DNA of 64,000 bases, taken from NCBI RefSeq assembly GCF_036669915.1, contig NC_089320.1:16229874-16293873 (forward strand), given 5' to 3'. Source of the DNA: Pocillopora verrucosa. Taxonomy: Eukaryota; Cnidaria; Anthozoa; Scleractinia; Pocilloporidae. Under the pieces are notes generated by a model. It worked only from the letters and a program-made list of their open reading frames with translations, was not told the DNA's origin and made no database searches. Both the position numbers and the translations under genes were made by a program. Positions 33,837 through 46,330 of this stretch are shown here, piece by piece (the first letter of the stretch is position 1; every line of letters begins with the position of its first letter).

Positions 33837-36800
33837 CTAAATTTCCTTAGCACAACAAGCAGATATAGCTCTTTTAGTTATGAACTCATCTTCCATCAAC
33901 CAGAGGTGAAAACGAACCTGTTGCAAGAAATTTCTAAAGCTGCTGTGCTTAGCAAGGGGAAAGTCTCTCTCCATTCGTACATCATCATGAAAAGCTTCCT
34001 TGTTTTCTTTGCCTGATCGAAATGGGCCATATGCATGCACTTGTAGCTCATATTTTGCAACATAGTGCCTCAACACGATGTAGTGTTTTAGCCAGTCATC
34101 AGCACAGTAATGGATTGTGCGGGGGTCAGTTAGTATTTTGTGTTGTCTGTCAGTAAGTGTGGACTCCATCTCTTGTAAGGTTTTCTTTAGTTTTCCTGTT
34201 ACAAGAATTAAACAAGTACAAATTTATTGATACTGTCATTTCTATTACATTGTATTTCATTGAAAGAGCACAGTAAAGGATCAGTTTCTTAAAATTTATG
34301 ACAAAAAGAAATCTTTTAGTTTGTTGAAAATTGACTAGCAGTAGCATTCTCATATTTAAAAACTAGAGAAAGTGTAAATTGTATGGTAAAAAATTTTTTT
34401 CCCAGTTATATTTACCATAGTACATTTAGTGCTTACACAAGTTGGTATGAAGAATTGTAAGGGTTTTTTTATGCTAGACTGCTATTCCCAGGGTAAGAGT
34501 TTGTACTGTTTAGTGAGGAAGGTGGCTAACCAAATGATGGAGTTTTTTTCAGCCCTTATTTACCTTCAGACATTGTCTCTGTCTCAATTTCAAACTCACA
34601 GTTAAATTACTATAGGGATAAAGCCTTCCAGTGCATGATTTTCCAGCAAATATACTACACTTCTTGATTGTTAAATGAACTTCAACAGTTTTGTTCTTAT
34701 TCTAATGATTTACTATAAATAACTCATTCTTACTTATGTTGTAACCAATGTTATAATTGTTCTCCAGAGCTTTACCACTTGTACCAGTTGTAGATAGTGA
34801 GACTTCTGCAAAAAGTTAAAGAAAAAACAAGTGATTTAGGGGAAAAACAAGACATTATGCAACACATATTCTATTAGTGGAGACCAGATAGAGAACTTGT
34901 CTTATTAAAATTTTGAGAAGAAATGTACATGTAAACCATATAACTTTACTCCAATTAAACTGTAAAGTACATCTTTGATGTATTTTAATTCCTATTAAGG
35001 AATTGTCTATAGATAGGAAAAGGTGAAGAACCATTCATGCTAACCTCTGGCAAGAGGACCTACGAGAAACTTTCTTGTAGTTGTGGAGTGATTATGAATG
35101 TAAAAGTTTGTCTTTATCTCAGCTAATTTAAAAGTCACTGTGTTTAATAGTTAAGGGTACCCATTTTGTCATTTGGTGTTGCCAAAGAAGTAGAGTTTCT
35201 TGTAGAAATCGTCTTGTGCTGTTTTGGCAGACCAGTGAAACATGTAGTTGACCATCAACTTGAGTTACTTTAGTTGCTCAAAAGCCTAGTTATCCAAAAT
35301 TCACAAAGGCAGTTTGTTAACCTTTATCAGTTATGCATTTAACTTTTTCATTTTTGTGGAGCTCTGTAAACGTGAGAGTGCATGTATGGTCAGGGAAAGA
35401 GAGACTTGATGTCTTCAAGGGTGTGAAGCTGACTGGATTGTCTGTTGGTATTTTGTAAGATAAAGGAAATGTTATTTTTGAGAAGTACTCTGTACATCAC
35501 CTCTTAGATTTTAAGAAAAAGCTTTGGTTGTTACTGTAGCATTTTCCAAAAATAGTTATTTTCCAGTTTAGATTATGTTTCTCTCTGTCATTATTCTCAC
35601 CATGTTTCAGTTTGACATTTCATTGATGTCAAAAGGCAACATTTGAGTAAGTAGAAAACGCTTCAGCTGTTTTTGTTGTCACACATATATTGTATACCTA
35701 CCAGGTATCACTGAATCTTTGGGAAGATAATCAGCCCCACCTGTGCCAATGTAGTCCAATGCTGGGTCCCCTGTTGAGGTCAGAATAACCTATCATTTAT
35801 ATTTATTAGTCACATTGATCACATGATCAATTTTGAGTCAAGATGAGATTTATGGGTTGGGATAAATCAATGAATTTTGCTATCCCCCTCCCTCCTCGCC
35901 CATGGGTTCACAGTTTGTTGAGAATTAATATTTGATCTTGTCAGTCTGAGAATTTTTGTTTCAGGAAGGCATGATGTGAGGGGAATCCAGATCTCCTGGC
36001 TGAACCCTTCCTCTCAATCTGCCACTGAGCATAAATGAGGGTAGCCAAATTAAGACTCAAAATTTGAAATTTTTCAAATAAACTGTTGAGTCTCTTTACT
36101 ACAGCACTTACTTTCCACACTTGATAACAAATGCTTACCATATTGTAACGACTTTTTAACCAATATCTTCAATACTTTCCATTCCTTTGGACTATATCCA
36201 AGAGTGAAACAAACTCGTAGGATCAATAGGGGAAGAAGCCTTGGTGATGCCATAAGCTGTTAGAAAAGTACACCCGGTTAAAAAGAGAAATTAGAGTGAG
36301 AAATAAAGGCTTAATGGCCCTGAGTGCACTTGAATGTGGGATGTAAGGTTGGGTTTCAATTCAGTTGGCTGGGTCACTGTGTCAAGTTACTACCACCTTA
36401 CTAGCCTGCAGAACAGGTGAAATTTGTTTACAATTTTCAGATGAATGGAGACAAACAGGGTTTAATTTTTTTTTTTTTTTTTTTGCACTCCTCCTCTTAA
36501 ACCTGACTCGCACTTTATGCTCAGCTAGCGTTTGCCTCTGTTGGCCTGAGAATTGTCAAAAATAATTACATTTTTTCTGCTGGGTATCACCTCACCAAAC
36601 AAATTGCAACAACATAATCCAAGTGTGATTACCTCATCAATGGTTCCGAAGATAGCTTGTGCCATGAAAATCAATAATGTCTTGGGAAAACCATAAGTCT
36701 TACATATTATATCACAACTCATCCAGTGGTTGGTCTGATTAACACGTGGTGGAATCTTGGCTGTAAGGAGTTGATTTTAAACTTTTAAAAATTGACTAGT

Positions 36801-39800
36801 TATCAGTGGGAATAATACTTCATTATTGAAGCTTTCCAAATGTGATAAGTTTGCTACCCAATTTATGACTGTTTCAGGTTGCTCTCATTCACCCTCTCAT
36901 ATTTCTTTGTGAGAGGGTACAGAGGTTTCAAGCACTTTCTCAATTTCAAACTGACAGCTTGTTTGTTTTAATTATTTCAAGAATAGTTTGAATGAAATAG
37001 TGAAGTCTACCAAATTAGGCCTACCACACAACAAATTACAGCTAGTGAGCAAGCTCTAACTGGTGCTGTGGCATGACTGGGGCAGCAATAAGTGATGTAA
37101 AAGCTGACAAGAGAAGGAGGGCTGGGATTAAAATGTTTTTGCTACTCGACATGCTATGAGCACTGATGGTGGCCTATTCTCTGGCTACCTAAGTAATTAT
37201 GCCACTTACGTTCAAAGCTATGACTGATTGCTTGACAGAGGCACAAAACAAGTGTCCACAAGACAGGATTGAAGTACCAGTGCATCAGATTGAATGCATT
37301 ATAGTATTTCACATGGTTTGACAGGTGATTTGTATGATTCCAACAAGTTTCACAGTTCAAGCTCTGCAGTGCAGAATTCTTCACAGCCATTTGAAAAGTG
37401 ATGTTTGCAAGAATGTACATGACAGCCAAAGGCACAATCATGAAAAACTAAGGAGAAAGGAAAATTATTATTTTGGTAGGGGAAATTAAGAGGGATTTAG
37501 ACAATGGTATAAATGTGGTTAAAAAATTAATGCAACACATACAATGACAGAAGTTTTGTGATTCCTGATGGATTTTAAAAATGATCTTGCCCCTGAGATT
37601 TATGATTATAAACTGAGGCATGATGCTTCCAGTCACAGTGCCAGTTGGGCTAACCTTTAACACTGTAACATTGGTATTCATGTGCCTCATACTGTACTCT
37701 ACATTAACTAAGGTGCTGAAAAGGAAAATTTGTCAAAGAATCAAGAGTTTCTTTAGTTAATTTCCTCTGTTCTCATCACATTAATGTGTGATTCAGTGGT
37801 TATATTGTAAGGAGAAATTAGATGCTAGTCACTCTCAATGGTTTAGGGTTAACACTTGAGAACCAGAAGCTGTATGGTGTCCATGCTCTTCCTATTGGGG
37901 AGGAACAAAGGAGCAAAGACCTAACATGTGAGGGCTGCAAAATCAAGCCTAGTTTAAGAACTCCAAAAAAAGGTCAACACTTTGGCATCTTTAGATTAAT
38001 GAATAACCCTAACATTAAATTTCATTTACATCGAAGTCTCATCAAGTATTCTTTTTACAGTCTGCCATATGATTTTTATGATGTTAGTTTGGAGAATTTG
38101 ATATTGGATTGACTCTTAATCCCTTAATTGATATTTTTTTTTTATTCTCATCACTTGTTGGTTTGATACTTTTAATATTGTAAGCAAAAATTATATCTTG
38201 GTGAGTCATGGGAGTTAAAGGGTTAATGAATTTTACGAAGACTACATACCCCCATACAAGGTGTTCTTTGGATAAGACCCCACAAACAATACCAGAAGAG
38301 AAGAAAGAAAGCAAAGACAGCAGCTCCATTCCAAACAAGCACTTCAGTGTTGGCTAATGTGTAGCAGTCATGATCAAATCTCCACTGGGCGAAGAAACAT
38401 AGCATCATCATAACAATCAGTGGCTAGGAGAAAAAAGATATGAACAGAAATGTCACTCTTTTTAAATGGGCTCATTGAAAGTTATACACAACTTAAAACC
38501 TGAAAACCTTGCCAAAACAATGTTAACTCCCTTTAAGACCTCTTGGATAGGTGACGCTTAGTAACCTAACACCAGGAACTTAGAAAAAAAATACCAGAAG
38601 TTCAGTTCAATGGATCCCACTGGGAAAATGCTTAATTTCCTTTGCTGCCTTTGTGATCATACAGTTTCTGTTGTTTGCAAAGTGACATATATGGTCTATT
38701 GGTTAAATGATAACCATGTAGCCATAAAAATTGGGTGAGTAGCAACCATGTGCCCATGATTTGGGCATGTAAAGACCTAATCTTGATTTTTCCACAAGCT
38801 TGTGGAAAATAATACTGGCCTTGACTTCTTGGAAAAAACATAACAAAAACAGAGGTGCTCAATTCATACTGGCCAATACTGGGTCTTACATTACACAGAA
38901 TTATTTACTACCAGTTAATGAAAAGAGGAAGGGCACTACATATTGTTGGAGTCTGTAGGACAAGTCCATATTAATCTAATGCAAGACACTATACTTTTTT
39001 CAAACCTACCATGAATAAATAGTGTCCAAGCTTTGTTTTAAATCTCAAGTGAAATATTTCAACAAGGTACAGTTGATAGTACAGACTTAAACCAGTTACA
39101 TTGGTCAATGGTGCCACAAAGAACATGGCCAAAAATCTTGTGAACCAGTTTTCTGAACGCAGGATTGGATCACAGCAAGGCCGCCAACAAGACATCTCCC
39201 AGGAATCTGGCCAGTAACGTTTGGCACGCGGTGGTTGCTATGAAAACAAAGGAGATCTGTAAGTTAGTTTAAAGATATACTGTTTTTATACTGACTTGAT
39301 CTTAAATTGATCTGTAACTCTCTTATTGATATGACATTTTCAATCATGAGATATGGTTGAGGTATATGAACTAGACTTTTAAAAGGGAAAGAAGATGATG
39401 ACTTAATCAATTCAGTAAGTTTTCTTTTCTGCAGGATCACTGATGTAAAATTAAGAGCAAGATGTTTTGGTCACTTAAATGTCAAAAGAACCTGCAAGAC
39501 TTATTGTCAGGTAAATATCTAAAGAAAACATTTGTGAGGCACAATGCAAAAAATAGAATAGGAGAGACCAATTTCTCCTATTCTATTTACAAACATGACA
39601 CTATTGACATTGCTGATCCTAGCAGTATGCAGGACGCATGTCATATGAACTTTGTAATAGACCTCACTCACTGAAGAGTCTCTGTGGCTTAGTGGTAAAG
39701 TATTGGAGCACGGAATCTGAAGGTCTGAGGTTCAATTCTTTATGGGAACTCAGAATTTTTTCTTTCTCCCACACTCGTGACAAGACAACAAACATCTTTC

Positions 39801-41519
39801 TCCACATATAGGGAAGTTCTGATATTTACCCCTAGCAGAGGGTCCAGTTCATGTGTTGCACTTAAATACTCTAGACTACCACTTGTTTCAGCTTCAGCAT
39901 CTACTTGATCCATTGGTCCCTCTATAACTGCAGATTCTCTGGCTCTACGTCGTGCCATGGAACCATATGTCCCTTCAACCAGTCTTGTTGATGTACGACG
40001 CTGAATATCATCTCTTATTTCCCCGTTATGTACTATTAATTCATCCCATATTGGATCTGAAAATTTCATAATTTACAGTTTTTTGTATGTTCTACCCATT
40101 AATTGCAAAAGTAGTTGCCATGTGCTACACAAATAGTAGCTGTGATGGCTGAAATCTACACTTCTTCTTTCATCTTTCGAGGTCAAAGTAGCTGGATAGT
40201 AACAGGAACAAGGAGAATTACATTCATTGTCAATTTCAGAAAACAAATTCCTCCACACCTCATCGCTATACTTATAATAACAGCCAAAGTTTTTTGATAG
40301 CTGATGGGTACTTACGATTGTAGACTCTGTGACTGGCATCATATTCATGATCTTGTTCAGTAACTACGCCCAAATACTGACCCTCACTGTCACAGTATGG
40401 TATAGTAAATTTCACCAACCCACCAGGCGCTCTTAGAATGTCATCTGTCATTAAAAGTTTTACTTCTGAGCGGTAACTTGTACAATTTTCCTCTTTTGGT
40501 TTTATCCTTTTCAAGAAAGCTTGGAGTCCTGCAAACTTTATCTGCAACAAAAATTTTAAGAATCACTCTACCAGTAAGCAGGGGAAGCTACAAATTCTAA
40601 AATAACGAAGTAATCATGGTTATAATATTGCTGATGATAATAATGATACATGAAGGTGGGGTGCCTAAGATAAAACAGGCTGGCTCATCCTAGGTGGGTT
40701 AATGTGGAGGAATTAAGCCTAGACCATTTATTCACAAATCAGATTAAATATGTCAATGGATAGTGATTTAAGTGTGTAGTCTACCACTGAGTTACTATAA
40801 AATAATATAATAAAAACATGAACCTGCCTTCTTGTTAGGTTTTGAATGAGTAGTAGATTTACACTAAAAATAGGAAATAATTATTTTCTCTTGATTTCCA
40901 TGCATGAGAGCTGACTTGTGTCTTGCTTTTATTAACCAACACCCAATAGAAATCTTCAGCTTTTAATCATAAAAAAAGAAATGAAATCACTTTTCAACCT
41001 TAAATGCTGCACTCATGTCATAGAGAGTAATGGTTTATGGTAGAAAAGGTATCATAGTCTATGGGGTCATAAAATACCATTTGGTTGTCATCCTACTAAA
41101 GAGGCTGTTGGATGATTACTGCCTGTTGGTTGGGTGTTTTAGGTTTTGTCCTTGTGGGTATATTAATGACTAGAATTTTATTGGAAGACCACCTTCAACA
41201 TGTAGTAAAATTTTTGTTAACTCTAGAACACCAGGTTTGACAAAGACTTCTTAAGTCTCACCTCATATTGTGTATCCTCCTCACCATGGTGACGCTGATC
41301 AGGCCACTGTGGTCCTGCAGTAGCCCCACCTAAAGAATGATCCTGATTTCTGCGAGTGAGTGGCTTAAAATTTTTGCCAAAATCAACAAAAAGGACAATT
41401 TTATCTCCAATATCAGCAAAGTTGGGAAAGTGATTTCCTGATGAACACATTCGTACCAGTGGCTTGTTCCGATGTTCAGGAGGTTGGTGCTGTGGTGCAG
41501 TGCAGCAACAACTTCCCAT
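33837..41519 (-). CDS. Acylated (MGSCCC) multi-pass membrane protein, family not recognised
   Basis: Eleven exons in transcript order: 41519-41262, 40541-40316, 40056-39830, 39237-39010, 38423-38250, 37447-37210, 36760-36633, 36256-36139, 35770-35702, 34805-34734, 34195-33837. Every junction is in phase and the product is 698 aa. The N terminus MGSCCC is a strong N-myristoylation plus palmitoylation pattern. Residues about 20-240 are soluble (DIGDKIVLFVDFGKNF; DILRAPGGLVKFTIPYCDSE). Six or seven hydrophobic spans follow at roughly 260-515 (LYYQLYLVEIF; VFAFFLLFWYCLWGLI; FFMIVPLAVMYILANI; LWTLVLCLCQAI), with an extracellular-like Cys/Asn loop (LNCETCWNHTNHLSNH). The C-terminal 120 residues are soluble (CADDWLKHYIVLRHYVAKYE). 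I know no matching family, so no function is given. Confidence 0.85.
37700..37850 (+). mobile_element. MITE of the AGGAGAAATTAGATGCTA family (intronic)
   Basis: Reads CTAAGGTGCTGAAAAGGAAAA, TTCTCATCACATTAATGTGT and TGTAAGGAGAAATTAGATGC. It lies 5' of exon 6 in the MGSCCC gene intron. A shorter related piece occurs at about 38110-38225 (TTCTCATCACTTGTTGG to GGGAGTTAAAGGGTTAA). Confidence 0.6.
39676..39811 (+). mobile_element. tRNA-derived SINE in intron 3 of the MGSCCC gene
   Basis: The head 39676-39751 starts GAGTCTCTGTGGCTTAGTGG (A-box-like) and has the B-box-like GGTTCAATTCT. Its ends GAGTC and GGGAACTC still pair partly. A non-tRNA body follows (AGAATTTTTTCTTTCTCCCA; CTCGTGACAAGACAACAAAC). 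It runs opposite to the host gene and ends about 20 bases from the donor of exon 3. It is not a functional tRNA gene: the anticodon arm is irregular and the B box has lost its invariant CGA. Confidence 0.75.
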
Positions 41520-43560
41520 TGTCACACCTCTTTCTTGAAGACACTATCTGTTGATGACACACTTCACTTTATCTCTACTGATAACTAAGGATGGTACCAG
41601 TTACATTGTACAGAGGAAGATGGAGTAATGTATGTATTTTTTACTATGCAGAGGGGAAATATAGGAGGCCTTGTTGACTGTATGATTAATTTAGTTCGTT
41701 AATTTTGAACAACACTAGAGCTCATCGCTCCTCATGTTAAATGTGCAATTTGTTGTACTTTGCAACTTGTGGAAGACTAGTCACAATCGCTTCCAACTTT
41801 TAAAGGACGATTTGAGTATGAATAAGTAATTTAATAGGAAAATGTTATTTTTTTCCGGTTTGGAGGTAAAGAGATAAAATGTGACGGAGAAAAATTGATT
41901 AGGAAGAAAAAAATAAATATCGCAATGATCTCTTTCCACTATTTCCACTATCATGTTCGATAACCGGTCGCTTTTGGAAAATGGGTCCATAACGAACTCG
42001 ACAAACGTGTCTGCGGCATAATTGTGGAAAGCGGAAGCAAATAACTGCGCATTCGTCTATCCATATCGGTCAGCTTCAAAATTTTGCTTACTTAGTCAAC
42101 TTCGGATATCGGTTTAAACACGTTGCCTTCGATTTCTTAGGTGATGAACAAAACACAGACCCTAAGTCCATGGACTACCCCAATGGACTACTAGATTTGG
42201 ACTAGCCCCGCAATGACAATGTATTATGGAAATGCTACTGAACTAGTCGTTTTAGTGCAACAGAGGAGAAACCGTCTGCTTTGCGAATTTCTCTTAAAAT
42301 AAAGATTGACCCTTTTTCATCGTAGGAAACTGAAACTTATGGTAAATGGACAATAGCATGTGTTTGATGGCCGAGGCCAAGCATCGAAAATTGCATCATA
42401 ATTAATAATCAAGGGGTCCACTTAAAAATTCACCACGGATTATTTGGATGTGCTTTCCATTTTAGCAAACCTTTGACTGGACTTTTAAACAAAGATTTTA
42501 CTTTAGAAGAAGGGCTGTGGGATAGTTTGTGGAGAAAAGATGTCAATAGAGCACGCAATTCTACAGAACGAAAATGTTGCACAAATCTTGATCCCGTTAA
42601 ATCAAAATTCGTCTGCACAGTATTCTCACCTTAAAAGTTGACCCGCTGGAAAATCTTGCTTAGCGCACTACGCTGAGTAGTTTTCCCTCTTAATTCGATA
42701 CACACGATTGATGAAGTATTGTCTAATGTAATGGAACTTTATACCACGCGGTAATGCTATTATTATGATTCTTCATGGAAAGGCAGGAAGATGTATCGCA
42801 TTACGAGATTACTACGCCATTCACAAGGAGTCATATGATCTCTCATGTGACGGAATTTATTCCGGATTCCTGTTTCTGGGAAAATCTCGGAATTAAGAAG
42901 AACAACAAGTAATGCTCTCGCCTAAATTAAAGATGCATTCCGTGGAAGTGAAAATTTAAATCCAGTCTTTTTTAATGATACGAAACTTCGTGGAGGTTTA
43001 CAATGACGAGAAAAATATCTTCTTTAGAGATGTGCGTATCAATTTCCGCACAAACTTAACGCAGGGGATTCCCCAAGTTTTGCGTATGGTTCCAAACTCA
43101 TTACCACAAATCAGTTCGAGATGGAATGAGTCACTACTTTATCACGAGTTCATTATGAAACTGCAATTGATTTAAAAGCAGTTTTTATGCATTTAGGCAT
43201 ATATTTTTAGGAAAGTTGCTAAACGTGACCCGATGGGTTACCCAGTAGCAGTCACGCAAGAAGTAACTTTGTGCATGGAGAAAGAAACAGTAAAACGCAT
43301 TTTTCTTTTTTTTAAACGGAGTATTTCAGGGCTTTCAATAGCAACCTTCTCGTCACTCTTCATTAACCTCTGCTGGCTCATTTTCCTGAGCTGGAGGCTG
43401 GTCAAACATCACAGATGACAGTTATTGGCCTATGTACTTTAATGTTCCTCAATAACATCAAAGTACGTAAGCCAATAAACTTAAGTTTAATTTAGAACAG
43501 TAAAGCCTTTGCACTTTTATTCATTTCTTTTTTTCTTGTATTTGTTAACTCAAACAATGA
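41520..43560. other. Intergenic region left of the tandem array
   Basis: The first few hundred bases are the promoter side of the MGSCCC gene. No further exon is supported. Bases around 43040-43160 (GGGATTCCCCAAGTTTTGCG; TTATCACGAGTTCATTATGA) resemble 43640-43735, a diverged local duplication. Confidence 0.35.
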
Positions 43561-44408
43561 CATGCTCTGACAATCACACCCTCCTTTCTTCACCTTTAGA
43601 CCGTTGCGTGACTTAAGTTCTATTCAGTTAAAGTGACGCTGGGGATTCCCGAGGTTTGCTGATGCAAGACGCATTTTCCCCAAACAAATAGAAACTGAAT
43701 TGATCATTGTTATATCACGAGTTCATGTTTGAAATAGTTCTGATTTGAAGATGAGGCTCTTACATCATTGTATACACGAAGGGAAAAAGACGTATGATAT
43801 GATTCCTGAGCGATATCGTGAAAAACGCGTCTTCTTCAGTTTGAGGAGAGTTTCGCATGCTGTTTTAAAAAAAGGATTTTATTTGGAGGTTCGTCTGTTC
43901 TATTATTCGCCATTCTTTTTTATATTTTACTTTAACTTTGGCCCATGTGCAACTCTGGCAAAATCATCTTGTTCTGTCAAGTGCTTCTCATCGGGGTTAA
44001 CCGTTAGCCTTAAAACAGCAAACCAAAGTTTAGCCATCAAGCGTAAAAAATGACAAATTTTAACTGTTATTCGTGAAAAAAGTTAACCTTAAAATTATTT
44101 CTTAAATACCATGTGTCATTTTAAAAGTGTCAAAACTTAGACTGTTATAAGTCTTGGTTTGTGAATTGTAACCATTGTGGGAAACAGGAAATTATTCTAT
44201 ATCAACCTAATAGAAGCTCGATCTCGAATTACCCTTGTTGCTTCACTCTAATGGTAAAAAAAGCGAGAAGTAGATGTGTTTCAGAACAATTAAAAATTAA
44301 TTTTTAACATTTCTGTTGACCGTAACAGAAAGAAATTAACCGTAAAATGGCCAAAATTGCAACAAAAATTCTCGCACTCTTTAAGCATTGATCACGACAT
44401 TGTGTTCA
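43560..44408. repeat. 3' flank of unit A, duplicated in units B and C
   Basis: Matches parts of 50100-50354 (GAGGTTCGTCTGTTCTATTA against GAAGGTTCGTCTGTACTATC) and 57600-57917 (CTTGGTTTGTGAATTGTAAC; TTAACATTTCTGTTGACCGT). Unit B lacks the segment matching 44120-44340; unit C lacks the segment matching about 43840-44020. Transcribed 3'UTR of gene A probably occupies the right end. Confidence 0.6.
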
Positions 44409-45809
44409 TTACTCAAGACATGAGCTGTCCCCTTCGCTATCAGTTTGATTTTCACTGCTTGAACACAAGTCGCTTCTAGACCACTCCCCTTTTTCTAGCC
44501 TTAGCATATCAGACAAGCGGCTAATGCGCCTCTCGGCAGAATCAAGTTCCAGCTCAAACCCATGTCTCTGAATGAGCACCTTCGCTTCTTCAGCCTTCTC
44601 GATAGCCATAGCATTGTTTTGTTCAAAACAGTACTGATCAGATCGCAAAAGCAGCAGCTTTATTCTTGTCCCTAACGCCATTTTACCATCAGCAGTTCTA
44701 GATTCAGTTAAATCAAGGTGCCTTTTTGCTTTCATGACGTCTTCTTTGCAGATGTGGGTGTTGTTGTTCGCTGCCTTAGAGCAGGACTTTAGGAGCAGAG
44801 CCGCCATTTTGACGTTAATGTATTCTCGGTTGATTACAGCGTACTGACATGCCAGCTCATAGGATTTGTACGCTGTAGTTTTTCGGGTGTCCCGAGTTAT
44901 ATTCGCTGCAGGTAAAGAGTTAAGCAGTGCGCCATAACTTTGATAGAGTTCCGCTTTGTCTTCATGGGAATCCTGAAGTTCAAGAGCTTTTTGTGCCTCT
45001 TGCACGCACCTCATAGCGTTTCCAAATTTGCTCTGACGCTTGTACACCGCCGTCAAAAGATTCAAGGCTCGTCCGATCAGAATTCCCGGGTTTTTCAACT
45101 GCGGCTCCAGTTTCAGTACAAATTTTAGTATTCTTTTGGCATCTTTACCATTGTTCTGAAAAAAAAGGGCCATTGCGCGTTCAATCTTTAAACTCACTTC
45201 CATGTCAACATCTTCGGGCGACCTTCTTGCCAACTGTTCTCGTATTATTTGCTCATGTAGCTCAAACTCCCCTTTATCTTGTAGATAGTGTAGTTTTGTT
45301 ATAAGTAAGATATAACCGGAAGTATTCATACATCCGCGCTTTGGAATGACTGGCATTGGAGAATGGACAGAGCTGGGTTTGCCTAATATTGAGTAGACTT
45401 GGGTTCCTCGACTGTCTTCTTCTGTCTCTTGAGTTTTTGTGACTGAATGGTTTTCTTCATCAGATGAAGTGGGCAGATTCTTGCTACAATATTTACAAGT
45501 CGGTACTTGACACGGTGTGCTGTTAGAGCCATTCTGGATTATGGGAAAACCTGAAACCTTGATACGTAGAACTTTCTGGGATTGTCTTATCTCTTGATCC
45601 TGATCTGTTTCTATTGCTGCACCTTTCCTATGATGTGATTCACGTTTTCCATGAACGATTCCTCCTTCCAAGAGAGGGTGGATCCTCCCGTCATAAGAAA
45701 GAGTACAAACCGGATCTCCATTCTGAACTTCATCGGTGAAATCTTCAGGAATATCTTCGTCTAATTCTGTGACAAAAACTCCAAAGGAAAGGCTATTCTG
45801 AGTGGTCAT
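44409..45809 (-). CDS. TPR-like helical-repeat protein, paralogue A
   Basis: Intronless coding frame of 466 aa starting ATG 45809. Residues 1-150 are polar and probably flexible, with a Cys group (CQVPTCKYC) and an Asp/Glu-rich patch (TSSDEENHS). Residues about 165-430 are amphipathic helix pairs of tetratricopeptide type: GRALNLLTAVYKRQSKFGNA then AQKALELQDSHEDKAELYQS, and later AMAIEKAEEAKVLIQRHGFE. The end is Ser/acid-rich (SSSENQTDSEGDSS). No signal peptide or membrane span, so a cytosolic or nuclear scaffold role is likely. The upstream 5'UTR intron keeps its acceptor (TTTTCAG at 45941) but its donor reads GTCAGG where B and C have GTAAGT. A TATATAG box lies at 46200-46194. Family function unknown; an IFIT-like role is conceivable but unproven. 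Confidence 0.88.
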   Translation of the reverse strand: MTTQNSLSFGVFVTELDEDIPEDFTDEVQNGDPVCTLSYDGRIHPLLEGGIVHGKRESHHRKGAAIETDQDQEIRQSQKVLRIKVSGFPIIQNGSNSTPCQVPTCKYCSKNLPTSSDEENHSVTKTQETEEDSRGTQVYSILGKPSSVHSPMPVIPKRGCMNTSGYILLITKLHYLQDKGEFELHEQIIREQLARRSPEDVDMEVSLKIERAMALFFQNNGKDAKRILKFVLKLEPQLKNPGILIGRALNLLTAVYKRQSKFGNAMRCVQEAQKALELQDSHEDKAELYQSYGALLNSLPAANITRDTRKTTAYKSYELACQYAVINREYINVKMAALLLKSCSKAANNNTHICKEDVMKAKRHLDLTESRTADGKMALGTRIKLLLLRSDQYCFEQNNAMAIEKAEEAKVLIQRHGFELELDSAERRISRLSDMLRLEKGEWSRSDLCSSSENQTDSEGDSSCLE

Positions 45810-46330
45810 TGTTAAGGCAATTGACAGTAAGTGATTTTACTGTCCAGTAATTGAAATGTTTCCAGTGTGACTTGATGATAACGACTTGATAATAACCGTG
45901 AATCAAAATAAGGGAATGTTTGAAGACAATTTAGGTGCACCTGAAAATAAAATAAAATGACAAACATAGGTTATGTGCGAATATGTAATACGAAACCCAA
46001 TGAAAAACATTCAATATGCTTGAGGAATCAGAAAACCTGCTCGGTAACCTGACCTAAGTCGCACCTAACAGGACAGAAAAAAAAGGAGCTTGATACAAAG
46101 CGTTCAAATTTCGATCGAGGGTCCATGTTATACCGAAGTCAAGAAACCACACCTCTCATCACACCGAGGAAAGGAAAAATATCTCAGCTAGACTATATAG
46201 GCGTACTCAGGCACCCTGACTGCCCAGAAGTGCGTTTGATTGGACGAGAAGGTAGTGCATATTTTCTTGACCAATCACAGAGCGAAGTATAGCAAAACCG
46301 GTCCAATCCGCATTACTTTCGACCCTCAAA
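45810..46330 (-). promoter_or_regulatory. Promoter, leader and 5'UTR intron of TPR gene A
   Basis: Reading on the minus strand: inverted CCAAT motifs (TGATTGGTC near 46270), TATATAG at 46200-46194, leader to about 46054, intron about 46053-45941 ending TTATTTTCAG, second leader exon 45940-45810. The same order holds in B and C, and conservation is high. The A donor (AG|GTCAGG) is non-consensus, so splicing may be altered in this copy. Confidence 0.65.

Noticed and set aside
39676..39751. Functional tRNA gene
   Set aside because: The B box is degenerate and a typical SINE body follows.
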